33,827 nt of DNA from CAZZBK01 sp964652155 (GTDB lineage: Bacteria > Planctomycetota > Planctomycetia > Pirellulales > PNKZ01). Both the position numbers and the translations under genes were made by a program. Location: the NCBI GenBank assembly GCA_964652155.1, contig CAZZBK010000058.1:1-33827 (forward strand), read 5' to 3'. Below, in pieces: positions 4,103-12,700 of the stretch (position 1 is its first letter; each line of letters starts with the position of its first letter). A model generated the notes under the pieces. It was not told the origin of the DNA and made no database searches. It saw nothing but the letters and a program-made list of their open reading frames with translations.

Positions 4103-6904
4103 ATGCAAGAGCTTCCCAAGCAATACAACCACGCCGAGCACGAAGCGAAGATTTATCAACGCTGGCTCGACAAGGGTTATTTCAATAGTGACCCCGACCC
4201 GGCGAAAAAGCCCTACACGATCGTCATTCCGCCGCCCAATGTGACCGGCGCGCTGCATCTGGGGCACGCGCTCAACAATTCGCTGCAAGATATTCTCATC
4301 CGCTGGAAACGCATGCAGGGCTTCAACGCCCTCTGGATGCCCGGCACCGATCATGCAGGCATCGCCACACAAGCGGTCGTCGAACGCCGCTTGCTCGAAG
4401 AGGAGAAGCTAAGCCGACACATTTTGGGACGTGAGAAACTCGTCGAGCGTATTTGGGAGTGGAAAAAAGAGTACGAAGCCCGCATCTTGGGCCAACTCAA
4501 GCGGCTCGGTACATCATGCGACTGGCGACGCACGCGCTTCACGCTCGACGACCAATGCGCCCGAGCCGTGCGGCACACGTTCTTCGGCCTGTTCAAGGCG
4601 AACAAAATCTATCGCGGCAAACGGCTCGTCAATTGGGACACGTTCCTACAGACGGCCGTGAGCGACGACGAGGTTAACAACGAAACGGTCGATGGCTTCT
4701 TCTACCATATCAAATATCCACTGGTGAAACTTTCTTCAGATGAGCCCGACTTCTTCGTGACGGTCGCCACGACGCGCCCCGAGACGATGCTCGGCGACAC
4801 GGCGGTAGCGGTGCATCCCGATCCGGCCGCGGCACTCGATAAGGTCGAGGCCGAGCTGCGCGCGAAGCTGGCTGAGGCGAGCGAGAAAGAGCAGCCCGAC
4901 GTGCAGGCCAAGCTCGACGAGTTGGCTCTGCGCCGCCAGACAATGTTGCCGCACTTGGTGCTGCTGCGCGATATGGCCCTCGCCGGGCGCAAAGTCCGGC
5001 TGCCGCTCGTCGACCGCGACATTCCGCTGGTGGCCGACGAATGGGCCAAGCCCGAGATGGGCTCCGGTTGCGTGAAGATTACACCGGCCCACGATCCAAA
5101 CGACTACGAGGTGTGGAAGCGAAATAATCACATCGGCCTAATCAACATCATGAACGCCGATGGCACGCTCAACGCGAGTGCCGGCAAGTACCAAGGCCTG
5201 ACGATGGCCAAGGGACGCGCGGCGGTCGTGGCCGATCTGGCCGAGCTAGGGCTACATGACCCAGAAAAGGATTGCGAGGCCCGCAAGATCGAGCTACCGA
5301 TGTCCGATCGCTCGAAGACGCCGATCGAGCCTTGGCTGGCCGATCAGTGGTTCGTGCGGATGGACGAGTTGGCGCAATCAGCCATGGACGCCGTGAGCGA
5401 CGGCCGCGTGAANNNNNNNNNNNNNNNNNNNNNNNNNNNNNNNNNNNNNNNNNNNNNNNNNNNNNNNNNNNNNNNNNNNNNNNNNNNNNNNNNNNNNNNN
5501 NNNNNNNNNNNNAGCGCCCTGGTCACGAGCCGCGATATTATCACGCTGTGGGTGGCGCGGATGGTCCTCACGGGGCTGTTCAATTGCGGCGAGGTACCGT
5601 TCCGCGAAGTGTTCATCCACCCGAAAATCCTCGACGGCTTCGGCGAGACGATGAGCAAGTCGAAGGGGAACGGCGTCGATCCGATCGACGTGATGGAAAA
5701 ATTCGGCGCCGACTCGTTGCGATTCGGCCTGGCGTATCTCACGACCGAAACGCAGGACGTGCGGATGCCCGTCGAGTTCGAGTGCCCACACTGCGGGACG
5801 CTCGTCGAGCAGACGAAGAAGAATCGCGTGCTGCCCAAGGTGCCGTGCAAAGCCTGCGGCAAGGAGTTTCGCACCCAGTGGGCCAATAAGCCGGCGGACT
5901 TGGAACTGCCACGCGGCACGGTGGTGAGCGAACGGTTTGAACTGTCGCGCAACTTTTGCAACAAGCTCTGGAACGCGGCCCGATTCGCGATGCTGAACCT
6001 CGAAGGCTACACGAGTGGGCCGGTCAGCGCAGCCGAGTTGGCCATCGAGGACCGCTGGGTGTTGAGCCGTTTGGCGAGTGTGACGGGCGAAGTGACCACG
6101 GCGCTCGGCGAGTATCGCTTTGCCGACGCGATGCGAGCGCTCTACGAGTTCACTTGGGACGAGTTCTGCAGCTTCTACGTCGAGATGATTAAGACGCGGC
6201 TGCAAGACGAGTCGACCCGCGCGAGTGCGCAGCGCGTGTTGGCCCACGTGCTCGACACGATCTTGCGGCTGTTGCATCCGGCGATTCCGTTCATCACAGA
6301 AGAGATTTGGCAGTTGCTCGGCGGCATCGCGCCGCAGCGTGGCTTGAGCCAGCCCGAGCAGGCGAATGTAACCATTATGAAAGCCGACTGGCCGACGGTC
6401 ATGGCAGAGCACATCGACGCGGAGATCGAAGCTCGTTTAGCGCAATTTCAGGACGTGCTCAAGGCGCTGCGCGAGATTCGCAGTCGGCAGAACATTCCGC
6501 CCAAGACGTCGATACGGTTCGCCGTGCGGTGTGATGCGACGGTGGCGGGCCGGTTGCAAGCGATGAGCGCGTACTTCGAGTCGATGGCTGGCGCGCAAGC
6601 GACTGGCTGGGGTGCCGATGTGCAGCCGCCGGCGACAAACGCCAGCCTCGCGCTGCGCGAGGGGGAGTTGTTCGTCGACTTGGCCGGGTTGATCGATGTC
6701 GGCGCGGAAATTACGCGCAAAGAAAAGGAGATCGAGCAGCTCACCAAGACGATTCGCGGCAAAGAGGGGACGCTGTCGAACGCCAACTTTGTCTCGCGGG
6801 CTCGGCCCGAGGTGGTCGAAAAGGAAAAACAATCGCTCGAAGAGGCCCGGCAACGCCTGGCGGCCGCCGAGGCGGCGCTCGTCGAGCTGCGCAAGAGCAC
6901 GTGA
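4103..6904 (+). CDS. valS: Valyl-tRNA synthetase (class I, interrupted by an assembly gap)
   Basis: This charges tRNA-Val in the cytosol. The class I signatures are HLGH (residues 52-55, in NVTGALHLGHALN) and MSKSKGN (about 517-523 as numbered across the gap). The CP1 editing domain has TTRPETMLGDTAVAVHP and GSGCVKITPAHDPNDYEV. An anticodon-binding domain follows (RNFCNKLWNAARF), and the C terminus is the usual ValS coiled coil. The 100-N run at 5413-5512 falls where other ValS proteins have the WCISRQLWWGH and DTWFSSAL motifs, so both are missing. Two insertions are unusual: about 50 alanine/glutamate-rich residues in the editing domain, and a four-cysteine zinc ribbon (codons at 5783, 5792, 5846, 5855) after MSKS. 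The reading frame is open on both sides of the gap. Location next to cimA links it loosely to branched-chain amino acid supply. Confidence 0.95.
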   Translation: MQELPKQYNHAEHEAKIYQRWLDKGYFNSDPDPAKKPYTIVIPPPNVTGALHLGHALNNSLQDILIRWKRMQGFNALWMPGTDHAGIATQAVVERRLLEEEKLSRHILGREKLVERIWEWKKEYEARILGQLKRLGTSCDWRRTRFTLDDQCARAVRHTFFGLFKANKIYRGKRLVNWDTFLQTAVSDDEVNNETVDGFFYHIKYPLVKLSSDEPDFFVTVATTRPETMLGDTAVAVHPDPAAALDKVEAELRAKLAEASEKEQPDVQAKLDELALRRQTMLPHLVLLRDMALAGRKVRLPLVDRDIPLVADEWAKPEMGSGCVKITPAHDPNDYEVWKRNNHIGLINIMNADGTLNASAGKYQGLTMAKGRAAVVADLAELGLHDPEKDCEARKIELPMSDRSKTPIEPWLADQWFVRMDELAQSAMDAVSDGRVXXXXXXXXXXXXXXXXXXXXXXXXXXXXXXXXXXSALVTSRDIITLWVARMVLTGLFNCGEVPFREVFIHPKILDGFGETMSKSKGNGVDPIDVMEKFGADSLRFGLAYLTTETQDVRMPVEFECPHCGTLVEQTKKNRVLPKVPCKACGKEFRTQWANKPADLELPRGTVVSERFELSRNFCNKLWNAARFAMLNLEGYTSGPVSAAELAIEDRWVLSRLASVTGEVTTALGEYRFADAMRALYEFTWDEFCSFYVEMIKTRLQDESTRASAQRVLAHVLDTILRLLHPAIPFITEEIWQLLGGIAPQRGLSQPEQANVTIMKADWPTVMAEHIDAEIEARLAQFQDVLKALREIRSRQNIPPKTSIRFAVRCDATVAGRLQAMSAYFESMAGAQATGWGADVQPPATNASLALREGELFVDLAGLIDVGAEITRKEKEIEQLTKTIRGKEGTLSNANFVSRARPEVVEKEKQSLEEARQRLAAAEAALVELRKST
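5413..5512. other. Assembly gap of exactly 100 N inside valS
   Basis: The run is exactly 100 undetermined bases, which suggests a fixed-size placeholder. The flanking protein goes from MDELAQSAMDAVSDGRV to SALVTSRDIITLWVARM. In known ValS proteins roughly 100 residues separate these points, so the real missing sequence is probably near 300 bp. Confidence 0.9.
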
Positions 6905-6962
6905 GAAACCGGGGTACACGACCGGCGGCCCAAATTCTGTTCCCTTGCCAAGCCCGCTCTGC

Positions 6963-6968
6963 TACAAT
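6963..6968 (+). promoter_or_regulatory. Possible -10 element of the 7018 gene
   Basis: TGC-TACAAT looks like an extended -10 box 49 bp before the ATG at 7018. No good -35 is present at 17 bp (ttccct). This is a weak call from sequence only. Confidence 0.3.
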
Positions 6969-7017
6969 CCATCAGTAACCGCTCATGTGACAATCCCGCC
7001 GCTTCGAGCTTCCTGCC

Positions 7018-8394
7018 ATGTCCCACCGCCGTTCGCGTCGCGCTTTTTTGCAAGCTGGCTCGCTGGGGTTCGCGGGTCTGACGTTAGTCGATTTGTTGCG
7101 GGCCGAGCGAGCGGCGGGGATCCGTGGCTCGCGCAAGGCGGTGGTCAATATCCATCTTGATGGCGGACCGCCGCATCAGGACATGATCGACCTCAAGCCC
7201 GAGGCGCCCGTCGAGGTGCGCGGCGAATTCAAGCCGATCGCCACGCAAGTGCCGGGCCTGCATGTCGGCGAACTGCTGCCGAAGCTGGCGTCGATCGCCG
7301 ATCGTTTCGCGTTCATACGCTCGCTGACGGGCTCGGCCGGTGCGCACGATGCGTTTCAGTGTCAGTCGGGATTTGCCGCGGCCGATTTGCAATCGCTCGG
7401 TGGTCGCCCCGCGATGGGGAGCGTGGTCACGAAACTACAAGGGTCGACGGCCGACACCGCGCCGACGTTTGTCGACCTGATGCAAGGACGCCCGCTGGTG
7501 CGCAACAGCGCTCGCAGCGGCTTTTTGGGCCCGGCCTATCGCGCGTTCCGACCCGACATTTCGCACCTGTTCCAGCGTGAGTTGGAGCAGGGCATGCAAG
7601 GAGAGCTCGCGCGTCGCGGTGAGAATCACGCAGTGGCCTACGCGCTCAATGCAGAGCTCAACGCCGGCCGGGTTGACGATCGGTTGAAGCTGTTGAGTGG
7701 CTTGGATCGGATTCGCCGCGCGGTCGACGCCTCGGGAATGATGGCCGCCATCGACGGATTTAACCAGCAAGCGTTGGGCATCTTAACGAGCGGCAACTTT
7801 GCCCGGGCCATGGATCTGTCGCAAGAATCGTCGGCCACGCTCGAGCGCTACCGGCTCACCGGTCACGATGCGGAAGCTTTCAAAACGGCCGACGCTCCGG
7901 ACGCGACGCTCAAGCTGTTGTTGGCGCGGCGACTGATCGAGTCGGGCGTGCGGTGCGTGAGCCTCACACTGAGCGACTACGACACGCATCGCGGCAATTA
8001 TCCGCGACTGCGACAGATGCTGCCCGTGCTCGATCACGGTCTGCACGCCTTCGTGCTTGACCTGGAAGAGCGCGGCCTGCTCGCTGACGTATCGATTGTG
8101 GTTTGGGGCGAGTTTGGTCGCACGCCCAAGGTGAACACCGGTGGCGGCCGCGATCACTGGCCATCGGCCGGCATGTGCCTGCTGGCCGGCGGCGGCATGC
8201 GCGTGGGGCAGGTGATTGGCGCGACCGACCGTTACGCGGCCAGTGTCATATCGCGCCCGGTGCAGTATCTCGACGTGATGGCCACGCTCTATCGCAATTT
8301 GGGGATCGATCCCTATCAGACGACGCTGGTCGATCCCTCGGGCCGTCCGCAACACGTCTCCGGCAGCGGCCGCGTGCTGAGCGAAGTGGTTTAG
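7018..8394 (+). CDS. DUF1501 family secreted protein (orphan)
   Basis: This 458-residue DUF1501 protein has an N terminus (RRSRRAFLQAG, then a hydrophobic stretch) that fits a Tat-type export signal. Family landmarks are the early LDGGPPHQDMIDLKPEAP motif, a central RRLIESGVRCVSL helix-strand, VVWGEFGRTPKV (about residues 360-371) and GRDHWPSAG. DUF1501 belongs to the alkaline-phosphatase/sulfatase-like superfamily; the family's reaction is not established. Planctomycete DUF1501 genes usually follow a DUF1549/DUF1553 gene, but none is adjacent here. The gene follows valS by 113 bp and has a possible promoter of its own. It converges on the lamin-tail gene at 8457. Confidence 0.9.
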   Translation: MSHRRSRRAFLQAGSLGFAGLTLVDLLRAERAAGIRGSRKAVVNIHLDGGPPHQDMIDLKPEAPVEVRGEFKPIATQVPGLHVGELLPKLASIADRFAFIRSLTGSAGAHDAFQCQSGFAAADLQSLGGRPAMGSVVTKLQGSTADTAPTFVDLMQGRPLVRNSARSGFLGPAYRAFRPDISHLFQRELEQGMQGELARRGENHAVAYALNAELNAGRVDDRLKLLSGLDRIRRAVDASGMMAAIDGFNQQALGILTSGNFARAMDLSQESSATLERYRLTGHDAEAFKTADAPDATLKLLLARRLIESGVRCVSLTLSDYDTHRGNYPRLRQMLPVLDHGLHAFVLDLEERGLLADVSIVVWGEFGRTPKVNTGGGRDHWPSAGMCLLAGGGMRVGQVIGATDRYAASVISRPVQYLDVMATLYRNLGIDPYQTTLVDPSGRPQHVSGSGRVLSEVV

Positions 8395-8456
8395 TTCTCC
8401 TAACAGAACGAATGCTTGACGCCAATCGCAGGCCTCGACCGCCGTCGCTCCGCTGC

Positions 8457-9185
8457 CTACGATTTCTTGACGGTATATTGGCCTTTGAGGGGGCTGCCGA
8501 GGCTGGGCTCGGCGTCGCCGCCATTGGCTTTGCTTTTGTAAAGCAGACCGGCCTCGGCTTCCAATCCGGACACGTTCGATTCGGTTGCGAGCGGGTCTTT
8601 CGTCGCCGCGTTGGATTCGTAGCCCAGGAGATTCGTGCCGGCCAGGTCGTTGCCCGCGCGGTTGATAAGCGGTGCGGCTTGGGTGCCGTACTTGGCGGGG
8701 AAGAACTGATCCTGCGCCAAGTACGTTGCGTGGCCTGGCTGGCCATCGTTCTTGTAGGCCAGTTGCCAGACGACGAGGCGTTTGGAATTACGAAGTGTGA
8801 TCTCGCTGCTGTTTCGCAACACAAAAAAGGCATTGCTGATGCCGAACACGCGCGCATCGGCTTGGCCATCGAGCCATTCGCGTTCGAACAGCGCTTTCTT
8901 GTCCCGTCCGGGCATCCGCTGAGCCCCCAGCACGAGGATGGCGTATCCGCCCGAGGGAATGGTCATCTCCGGCACATCAACGATCTGCTTCGCTTCGTTG
9001 AGGAGTTGCCAGCTTTTGAGCGTGACGGGCTCAGCCCCGTAGTTGAATAGCTCGACCCATTGTCGAGCGGTTGATTCTCCGATGGGTTGATTCAGGAATT
9101 CGGTCACGGCGATGGTGTTGGCATTTCCGACCGAAGCGGTAAACAGCCCCAGGCACAGTCCCCACAGCATCCACAGTCGACGCAT
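8457..9185 (-). CDS. Secreted lamin-tail-domain (LTD) protein
   Basis: From the ATG at 9185 the product is 242 residues, with a signal peptide (MRRLWMLWG, hydrophobic core, cleavage near GNA-N). The mature N-terminal half reads as an LTD immunoglobulin-like fold: IAVTEFLNQP, then RQWVELFNYGAEPVTLKSWQL, then IPSGGYAILVLG. In bacteria such domains are usually found on exported proteins and may mediate surface or DNA association. The C-terminal third shows no motif I recognise. An upstream ATG at 9215 is possible, but a GAGG sequence eight bases ahead of the ATG at 9185 and the clean signal peptide favour the shorter form. It lies 93 bp after the MFS gene on the same strand. Confidence 0.8.
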   Translation of the reverse strand: MRRLWMLWGLCLGLFTASVGNANTIAVTEFLNQPIGESTARQWVELFNYGAEPVTLKSWQLLNEAKQIVDVPEMTIPSGGYAILVLGAQRMPGRDKKALFEREWLDGQADARVFGISNAFFVLRNSSEITLRNSKRLVVWQLAYKNDGQPGHATYLAQDQFFPAKYGTQAAPLINRAGNDLAGTNLLGYESNAATKDPLATESNVSGLEAEAGLLYKSKANGGDAEPSLGSPLKGQYTVKKS

Positions 9186-9277
9186 CACAATGACCTCGGC
9201 AGAAGGGCGTTGCACGACTCCAAGAGTCGATCATCACCCACAATCTTGCCACGAAATCTTCGCGGTATCAATGAAAG

Positions 9278-10573
9278 TTACTCATCGAACAATTTCTGGC
9301 GCGGGTCGACGAAGCACCAACTGATGGCCCCGACGACGAACAGTCCGGCAATCAGGTAGATCGGAGCGTTCCAGTCCTCGTAACGGGCAGCCAGGGTAGT
9401 GACCACGATGGGGCAAAGCACGCTGCCGATCTGGCCCGAGGTGTTCATTACGGCGCTGACGACGCCCGAGTGCTGACCACCGATGTCGATACAGGTGCCC
9501 CAGGCCGCGCCGAGGATGAACATGCTCGACGCGGTGGCGCAGGCCAAGAGCGTGGCGGCAAGGTAACCATCGGTGGCGATCGCCGCGCCGTACATCAGAC
9601 AAGCGGCCACCACGTACGACAGCACCCCCACGCCCATGCGTCCAAGGCGATGGCCGAGTCGCGTGACGGCCCAATCGGTCGTCATGCCTCCGAACAGATC
9701 GGCAAGCACGCTGAGGATGAGCGGCAAGCCGGCAAAGACTCCGAGCGAGCCTTCCGACAGGTTGTGTTTCTCTTGCAGATAGGTGGGCAACCAGGTGATG
9801 CAAAAATAGAACACAAAGCTGTTGGGAAAGTACATCAGCGAGAGCGCCACCACGTTGCGGCTGGCGAGCACGCGGCTCCAGTAGTCCCAGGTGCCACCAT
9901 GCCTGGCCGCGGTGTCGCGCTGGGCGACGATCAGCCGCAGTTCGGCGGCGTTCACCCGCGGATGTTGCGCTGGGTCGTCGCGATACCAACGATGCCAGGC
10001 CCAGGCCCAGCCGAAGCCCAGCAGGCCGAACACGACGAACACGATCCGCCAATTCCAGTGGAGTGTCTCGGTCAGATGGACGACCAAGAGCGGCGTGAGT
10101 CCGCCGGAGAGGTGCGCGCCGGCAAAGAAAATACCCTGGATCGTCCCTCGTTCGTGGCGCGGGATCCACTGCGAGAAGGTGCGCGCCGCCGAGGGCCAAG
10201 CACCCGCCTCGCCAGCTCCGAACAAAAAGCGAATGCTGACCAACGACACGAAATTAAACGCCGCGGCCGAGGCGATCGTGAACGCCGACCACCAGGCGAC
10301 GATCCGGGTGAGCACGGTGCGCGTGCCAACCCGGTCGGCCCAACTGGCCGTGGGTATTTCAAACGCCGCGTACGCCAGCGCGAACGCGCTGAACACCCAG
10401 CTCATCTGCTCCTTGCTGAGTTGCAGGTCAGCCATGATGAACGGAGCCAGCTTGGCAATGCACGCGCGATCGAGATACGTGATCATCGCCAGCAGCACGG
10501 CCAGCGAAACCACGCGATAGCGGACCCGCGACGCTGGCGCATCGGTCGATTCAACGTCGTGCTCTCGATGCAT
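9278..10573 (-). CDS. MFS transporter, ACS (anion:cation symporter) type
   Basis: This 431-residue inner-membrane protein has about 12 hydrophobic segments. The first helix ends in ITYLDRACIAKLAPF, matching the YLDR signature of the ACS family (hexuronate, glucarate, phthalate and similar organic anions). The loop 2-3 motif appears as SWADRVGTRTVL. A cytosolic loop separates two six-helix halves near residues 200-220. The start has a CGAGGA Shine-Dalgarno. Its ATG is 15 bp downstream of the stop of the beta-helix gene, so the two are very probably co-transcribed. That pairing suggests uptake of an acidic product released from a polymer outside the cell; the substrate itself is not readable from the sequence. 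Confidence 0.9.
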   Translation of the reverse strand: MHREHDVESTDAPASRVRYRVVSLAVLLAMITYLDRACIAKLAPFIMADLQLSKEQMSWVFSAFALAYAAFEIPTASWADRVGTRTVLTRIVAWWSAFTIASAAAFNFVSLVSIRFLFGAGEAGAWPSAARTFSQWIPRHERGTIQGIFFAGAHLSGGLTPLLVVHLTETLHWNWRIVFVVFGLLGFGWAWAWHRWYRDDPAQHPRVNAAELRLIVAQRDTAARHGGTWDYWSRVLASRNVVALSLMYFPNSFVFYFCITWLPTYLQEKHNLSEGSLGVFAGLPLILSVLADLFGGMTTDWAVTRLGHRLGRMGVGVLSYVVAACLMYGAAIATDGYLAATLLACATASSMFILGAAWGTCIDIGGQHSGVVSAVMNTSGQIGSVLCPIVVTTLAARYEDWNAPIYLIAGLFVVGAISWCFVDPRQKLFDE

Positions 10574-10588
10574 TCGATCCTCGTGCGG

Positions 10589-11800
10589 TTAGGGGCTGGG
10601 GACGTTGGGGCCCAATTGCGATTCTTGCAGCCGCGGGTGATCGCTTTCGACATCGACGAGCACATTGTTGCTGAACAGGATTCGCCGGCTCGGTTCTCCT
10701 TCGAGCGTCAGTGCCTTGGGGCGCACGCTGGAGAAGACGTTGCCCGAGATGGCGTTGTCGCTCGTGCCGCTGAGAACCATGCCGGCGGCGGCTTCGTCGT
10801 TCTTGGCGCGCTTGATCTGGCCATCGCCAATGGAGCTGTTCGAGAAATTATTGCCCGTCACCGTGATGCGATTGCTATTGGGGCCGATGCGCAAGGCGTC
10901 GGTCTTCATGAGCGTGAACGTGTTGGCGCTCACCGCGCAGCCGTGGGCGTCGCGCAGGTCGACCCCCGCGCCGTTGTGGGCGATGACATTGGCGCTGATC
11001 GTGTCGCCATAGCAATCGCGGTCAAGGATCACGGCCGTGCCGTTGCACTCTTCGATCATGTTGCCTGACAGCACCGAGCCGTAGGTGTTTTCGATCACCA
11101 CGCCATGCCCCAGGTGATCGTCGACGCAATTGCCGGTCATGCACAGGTTGTAGCCATCGAGGCAGTGTAGGGCGTCCTGGTTTTCCTCGAACTGGTTGGC
11201 GGCGACGACAATGTCATGGCAGCCGAGCAGCTTGAGCCCGGTCGCTTTGTTGTAGGTGATGAGCGAATCGCTCACGCGCGGGTCTTCGTAGCAGCGATCG
11301 AGCCGGATGCCGTCGCCGCCATGATAACTGACGGTGACGCCTTGAATAAAAATCTCGTCGATCAAGATGGCCTCAATGCCGTGGCCGCTTTGCGGGTTGC
11401 CCGTGATACGGAAATTGGCCAACTGCACGCGCCACAGATGCTCGTTCTTTTTGACCTTGTCACCGTCCGGGTGTTTGATAACCAGGGCCGGTTCGCCTTG
11501 CGTGTTCACGTTTTTGATGTGCGTGGCGGCACCGCTCCCGTGCAGCAGCACGTCGCCGCGCGACAGGACCAGCGGTCGGGTGATTTCAAACACGCCCGGG
11601 GGCAACACCACGACACCCCCTTCGACGGGCACGGCATCGAGCGCGGCCTGCAACGAAGAAAATTTGGCCGCCTCAATGACCTGTCGAGCGCCGGGCAATC
11701 CCGCCGAGATTACCTGGGCGTTGCTCGATAGCGACAAACTCAAAACGGCGAGGGTCACCAGACCGAGCGCCCAGAACAACAAGGGGCCGTAGCGATGCAT
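10589..11800 (-). CDS. Secreted right-handed parallel beta-helix protein
   Basis: Starting at the ATG at 11800, the product is 403 residues with a signal peptide (MHRYGPLLFWALG, cleavage after SNA-Q). The mature part opens with the pectate-lyase/NosD-like entry FSSLQAALDAVPVEGGVVVLPPGVFEI. It then shows many short repeats ending in asparagine-rich turns such as VSANTF, VTGNNF and ISGNVF, typical of a right-handed beta-helix (residues about 45-390). Such folds serve polysaccharide lyases, hydrolases and epimerases; I cannot identify catalytic residues. A GGAG sequence ten bases upstream supports the 11800 start over an ATG at 11863. It forms an operon with the MFS transporter. Confidence 0.85.
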   Translation of the reverse strand: MHRYGPLLFWALGLVTLAVLSLSLSSNAQVISAGLPGARQVIEAAKFSSLQAALDAVPVEGGVVVLPPGVFEITRPLVLSRGDVLLHGSGAATHIKNVNTQGEPALVIKHPDGDKVKKNEHLWRVQLANFRITGNPQSGHGIEAILIDEIFIQGVTVSYHGGDGIRLDRCYEDPRVSDSLITYNKATGLKLLGCHDIVVAANQFEENQDALHCLDGYNLCMTGNCVDDHLGHGVVIENTYGSVLSGNMIEECNGTAVILDRDCYGDTISANVIAHNGAGVDLRDAHGCAVSANTFTLMKTDALRIGPNSNRITVTGNNFSNSSIGDGQIKRAKNDEAAAGMVLSGTSDNAISGNVFSSVRPKALTLEGEPSRRILFSNNVLVDVESDHPRLQESQLGPNVPSP

Positions 11801-12021
11801 GGGCAGTGCTCCAGGAGGGGGTGCGGAAGGCGAGGCAACGCCGGAACTCAGCCGGTAAGCCATTTCGGGGCGTTGCCGGTTATCTTATCGGCTCGAAAGC
11901 CGCGATGCTACGAAGTCTCGACACACTGTGTCATACCACGAAAATCCTCTGTCCGAACATGGCTTCGTAGCTCACAATGAGGCGGCCACGCTGGCCTTTC
12001 GCTTCTCGGTGAGGAACGACC

Positions 12022-12606
12022 ATGACCACCACCGCCGCCGACTATAAACAACTCACGCGATTCCTGGTCGAGTTGGGCGTCGAGCAAATCGCGCATTCAC
12101 AAAAGAATTATCTAGCGCACCTGGTCAGCGTCTATCACCTGATGCAAACCCACGGCTGCGATGCGGAACTCTGTCGCGCCGGGATGTTTCACTCGATCTA
12201 CGGCACGGAGAAGTTCCAGTTCTTCAAGATCGATCTGGATCGTCGTAGTGAACTCGAAACGCTGATTGGCCGGCGGGCCGAGCGGCTCGCGTTTTGGAAT
12301 TGCTTCATGCAGCGCGCGTCGTTCGATCAATGCCTGGAGGTGGCTGCTGAGTCGTACACGATTGCGCATCGCGAGACGCTCGAGGAGCTGCGGTTGACAC
12401 GCGACGAATACGACGACTTGTGCCGGGTCCATCTGTTCGACTGGCTGGAACAAGTTCCCCGTTCGCGATTTGGCTGGGGCTATCGACGCGAGGCTTATCA
12501 GCAGATGGCAGATCGCTTGGGCGGAGCAGCCTTACAGACGTATCGGGCGGTTTTCGCCGCGGAACCCGCGTCGAGTAATCTCGGCTCGTCGGACGCGACG
12601 GCCTGA
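12022..12606 (+). CDS. Small cytosolic helical protein, DUF6817-like
   Basis: This 194-residue soluble protein has no signal peptide or membrane segment. Conserved-looking elements are the early HSQKNYLAHLVSVYHLM segment, CRAGMFHSIYGTEKF (residues about 52-66) and LVEL/AEPA-type helices. The histidines in H-x-YLAHL and in FHSIYGT recall an HD-like metal-binding helical bundle, and I associate this pattern with DUF6817; that name is from memory and moderately certain. The start has a GAGGAACGACC ribosome binding site. The gene diverges from the beta-helix gene across about 220 bp and converges on the DUF1501 gene at 12701. No function can be given. Confidence 0.75.
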   Translation: MTTTAADYKQLTRFLVELGVEQIAHSQKNYLAHLVSVYHLMQTHGCDAELCRAGMFHSIYGTEKFQFFKIDLDRRSELETLIGRRAERLAFWNCFMQRASFDQCLEVAAESYTIAHRETLEELRLTRDEYDDLCRVHLFDWLEQVPRSRFGWGYRREAYQQMADRLGGAALQTYRAVFAAEPASSNLGSSDATA

Positions 12607-12700
12607 GGCACTTGTCGAACCTCGGCTAGGCTGGTGCTTGTTAAGATCGCGCGATGGGGTGTCATGGTTCAGTGCGCGAGCAGCTTGAAATTATGTGCGT

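Noticed and set aside
9470..11068. 532-codon open frame on the plus strand
   Set aside because: It runs antisense across two well-supported genes (MFS transporter and beta-helix) and has low-complexity composition.
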